Of a stretch of DNA of 64,000 nt, positions 63,769 through 64,000 are shown in pieces. The DNA lies in NCBI GenBank assembly GCA_026416715.1, contig JAOAEQ010000019.1, forward strand, positions 1 through 64,000. Reading direction: 5' to 3'. The notes beneath the pieces are model-generated. The model had not been told where the DNA came from. It saw nothing but the letters and a program-made list of their open reading frames with translations, and ran no database searches. Source of the stretch: a bacterium (lineage in GTDB: Bacteria > UBP4 > UBA4092 > JAOAEQ01). Position numbers and translations under genes: made by a program. Position 1 is the stretch's first letter; every line of letters starts with the position of its first letter.

Positions 63769-64000
63769 TTATTTCGGATTTGGGTTATTGGGTTTTAGGA
63801 TACTTTTAAGCCCTTCAATTTCACGCGCCGAAAACCCTTTTATCAGAATAATCAGAACGAAATAGACCACGAAACTTATTCCGCTTAGTATGAAAAGACT
63901 AATCAGTTCTTGATGCTGCTGCGCATAATAGAGAAATGGTATCATACCGATTCCAGCGATAATCGGTTTAGGTAAAGTTTTAAGCAGCGGGGATATACCG
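63769..64000 (-). CDS. Polysaccharide/lipid flippase (Wzx/PST-like), C-terminal end only
   Basis: The frame is open to the window edge and ends with a stop at 63769, giving the last 76 residues. It shows two membrane helices, PIIAGIGMIPFLYYAQQHQ and ISLFILSGISFVVYFVLIIL, then KGFSAREIEGLKSILKP. The pattern of helix, short loop, helix and a basic Glu-Ile-containing tail is how oligosaccharide flippases of the MATE/PST type end. The start and most of the gene lie outside the window. It precedes the LpxL-like gene on the same strand, which suggests a surface-glycan neighbourhood. Confidence 0.65.
   Translation of the reverse strand, partial: GISPLLKTLPKPIIAGIGMIPFLYYAQQHQELISLFILSGISFVVYFVLIILIKGFSAREIEGLKSILKPNNPNPK

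Overview
The window reads as chromosomal sequence from an uncultivated, moderately AT-rich bacterium with a Gram-negative-type envelope. The envelope call rests on an LpxL-like acyltransferase, an outer-membrane secretin and type II secretion pseudopilins. No phage, plasmid backbone, transposase or CRISPR array is visible. Near-identical pseudopilin paralogues, TPR/zinc-ribbon signalling proteins, a group 3b-type NiFe hydrogenase and many palindromic intergenic repeats suggest a candidate-phylum lineage (Omnitrophota, Hydrogenedentota or Sumerlaeota type). The phylum cannot be fixed from the sequence alone.

Layout. 1-5.7 kb: end of a UPF0016 transporter, ferritin-like protein, purB, hslU, murJ and a zinc-ribbon lipoprotein. 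6.1-9.3 kb: the classic SRP RNA-dnaX-ybaB-recR block, with a run of nine A's in dnaX that looks like a tau/gamma slippage site. 9.4-20.5 kb: class I amidotransferase, three pseudopilins, a large soluble-adenylyl-cyclase-like protein, cupin, iron alcohol dehydrogenase and a TPR-tailed GT39-like membrane protein. 20.7-30 kb: zinc-ribbon and winged-helix small proteins, a PhoR/PhoB pair, a UroD-like methyltransferase, GspG, DnaA with a likely oriC, and an FAD oxidoreductase. 30.7-36.3 kb: a molybdenum hydroxylase large subunit translationally coupled to a sugar-type ABC importer that lacks an ATPase gene. 36.9-40.2 kb: a secreted papain-like protease. 40.6-45.4 kb: a five-gene NAD(P)-linked NiFe hydrogenase operon with an embedded cyclic-nucleotide-fold protein, followed by tRNA-Gly. 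45.7-51.6 kb: epimerase, MFS, ChrB-like, HIT, ParB/ParA with two parS sites, a candidate structured RNA and a small conserved-looking protein. 52-64 kb: a minus-strand envelope/secretion cluster of flippase end, LpxL-like, GspI, GspJ, GspK, a PilM-PilN fusion, PilO-like, PilP-like, secretin, a TPR membrane protein and a zinc-ribbon/TPR sigma-54 activator.

How it fits together. DnaA boxes beside dnaA and parS sites at parAB about 23 kb away mark this as the replication-origin region. The 54-63 kb cluster combines a type IV pilus alignment module (PilM/N/O/P/Q) with type II secretion minor pseudopilins (I/J/K). The major pseudopilin GspG and the three TFP-like pseudopilins elsewhere in the window are plausible clients of the same machine. 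The assembly ATPase, platform protein and prepilin peptidase must lie outside. The hydrogenase operon suggests anaerobic NAD(P)H/H2 cycling.

At least five families of intergenic inverted repeats occupy many of the gaps. One family ends at the start codons of hslU and the LpxL-like gene and appears to supply their ribosome binding sites.
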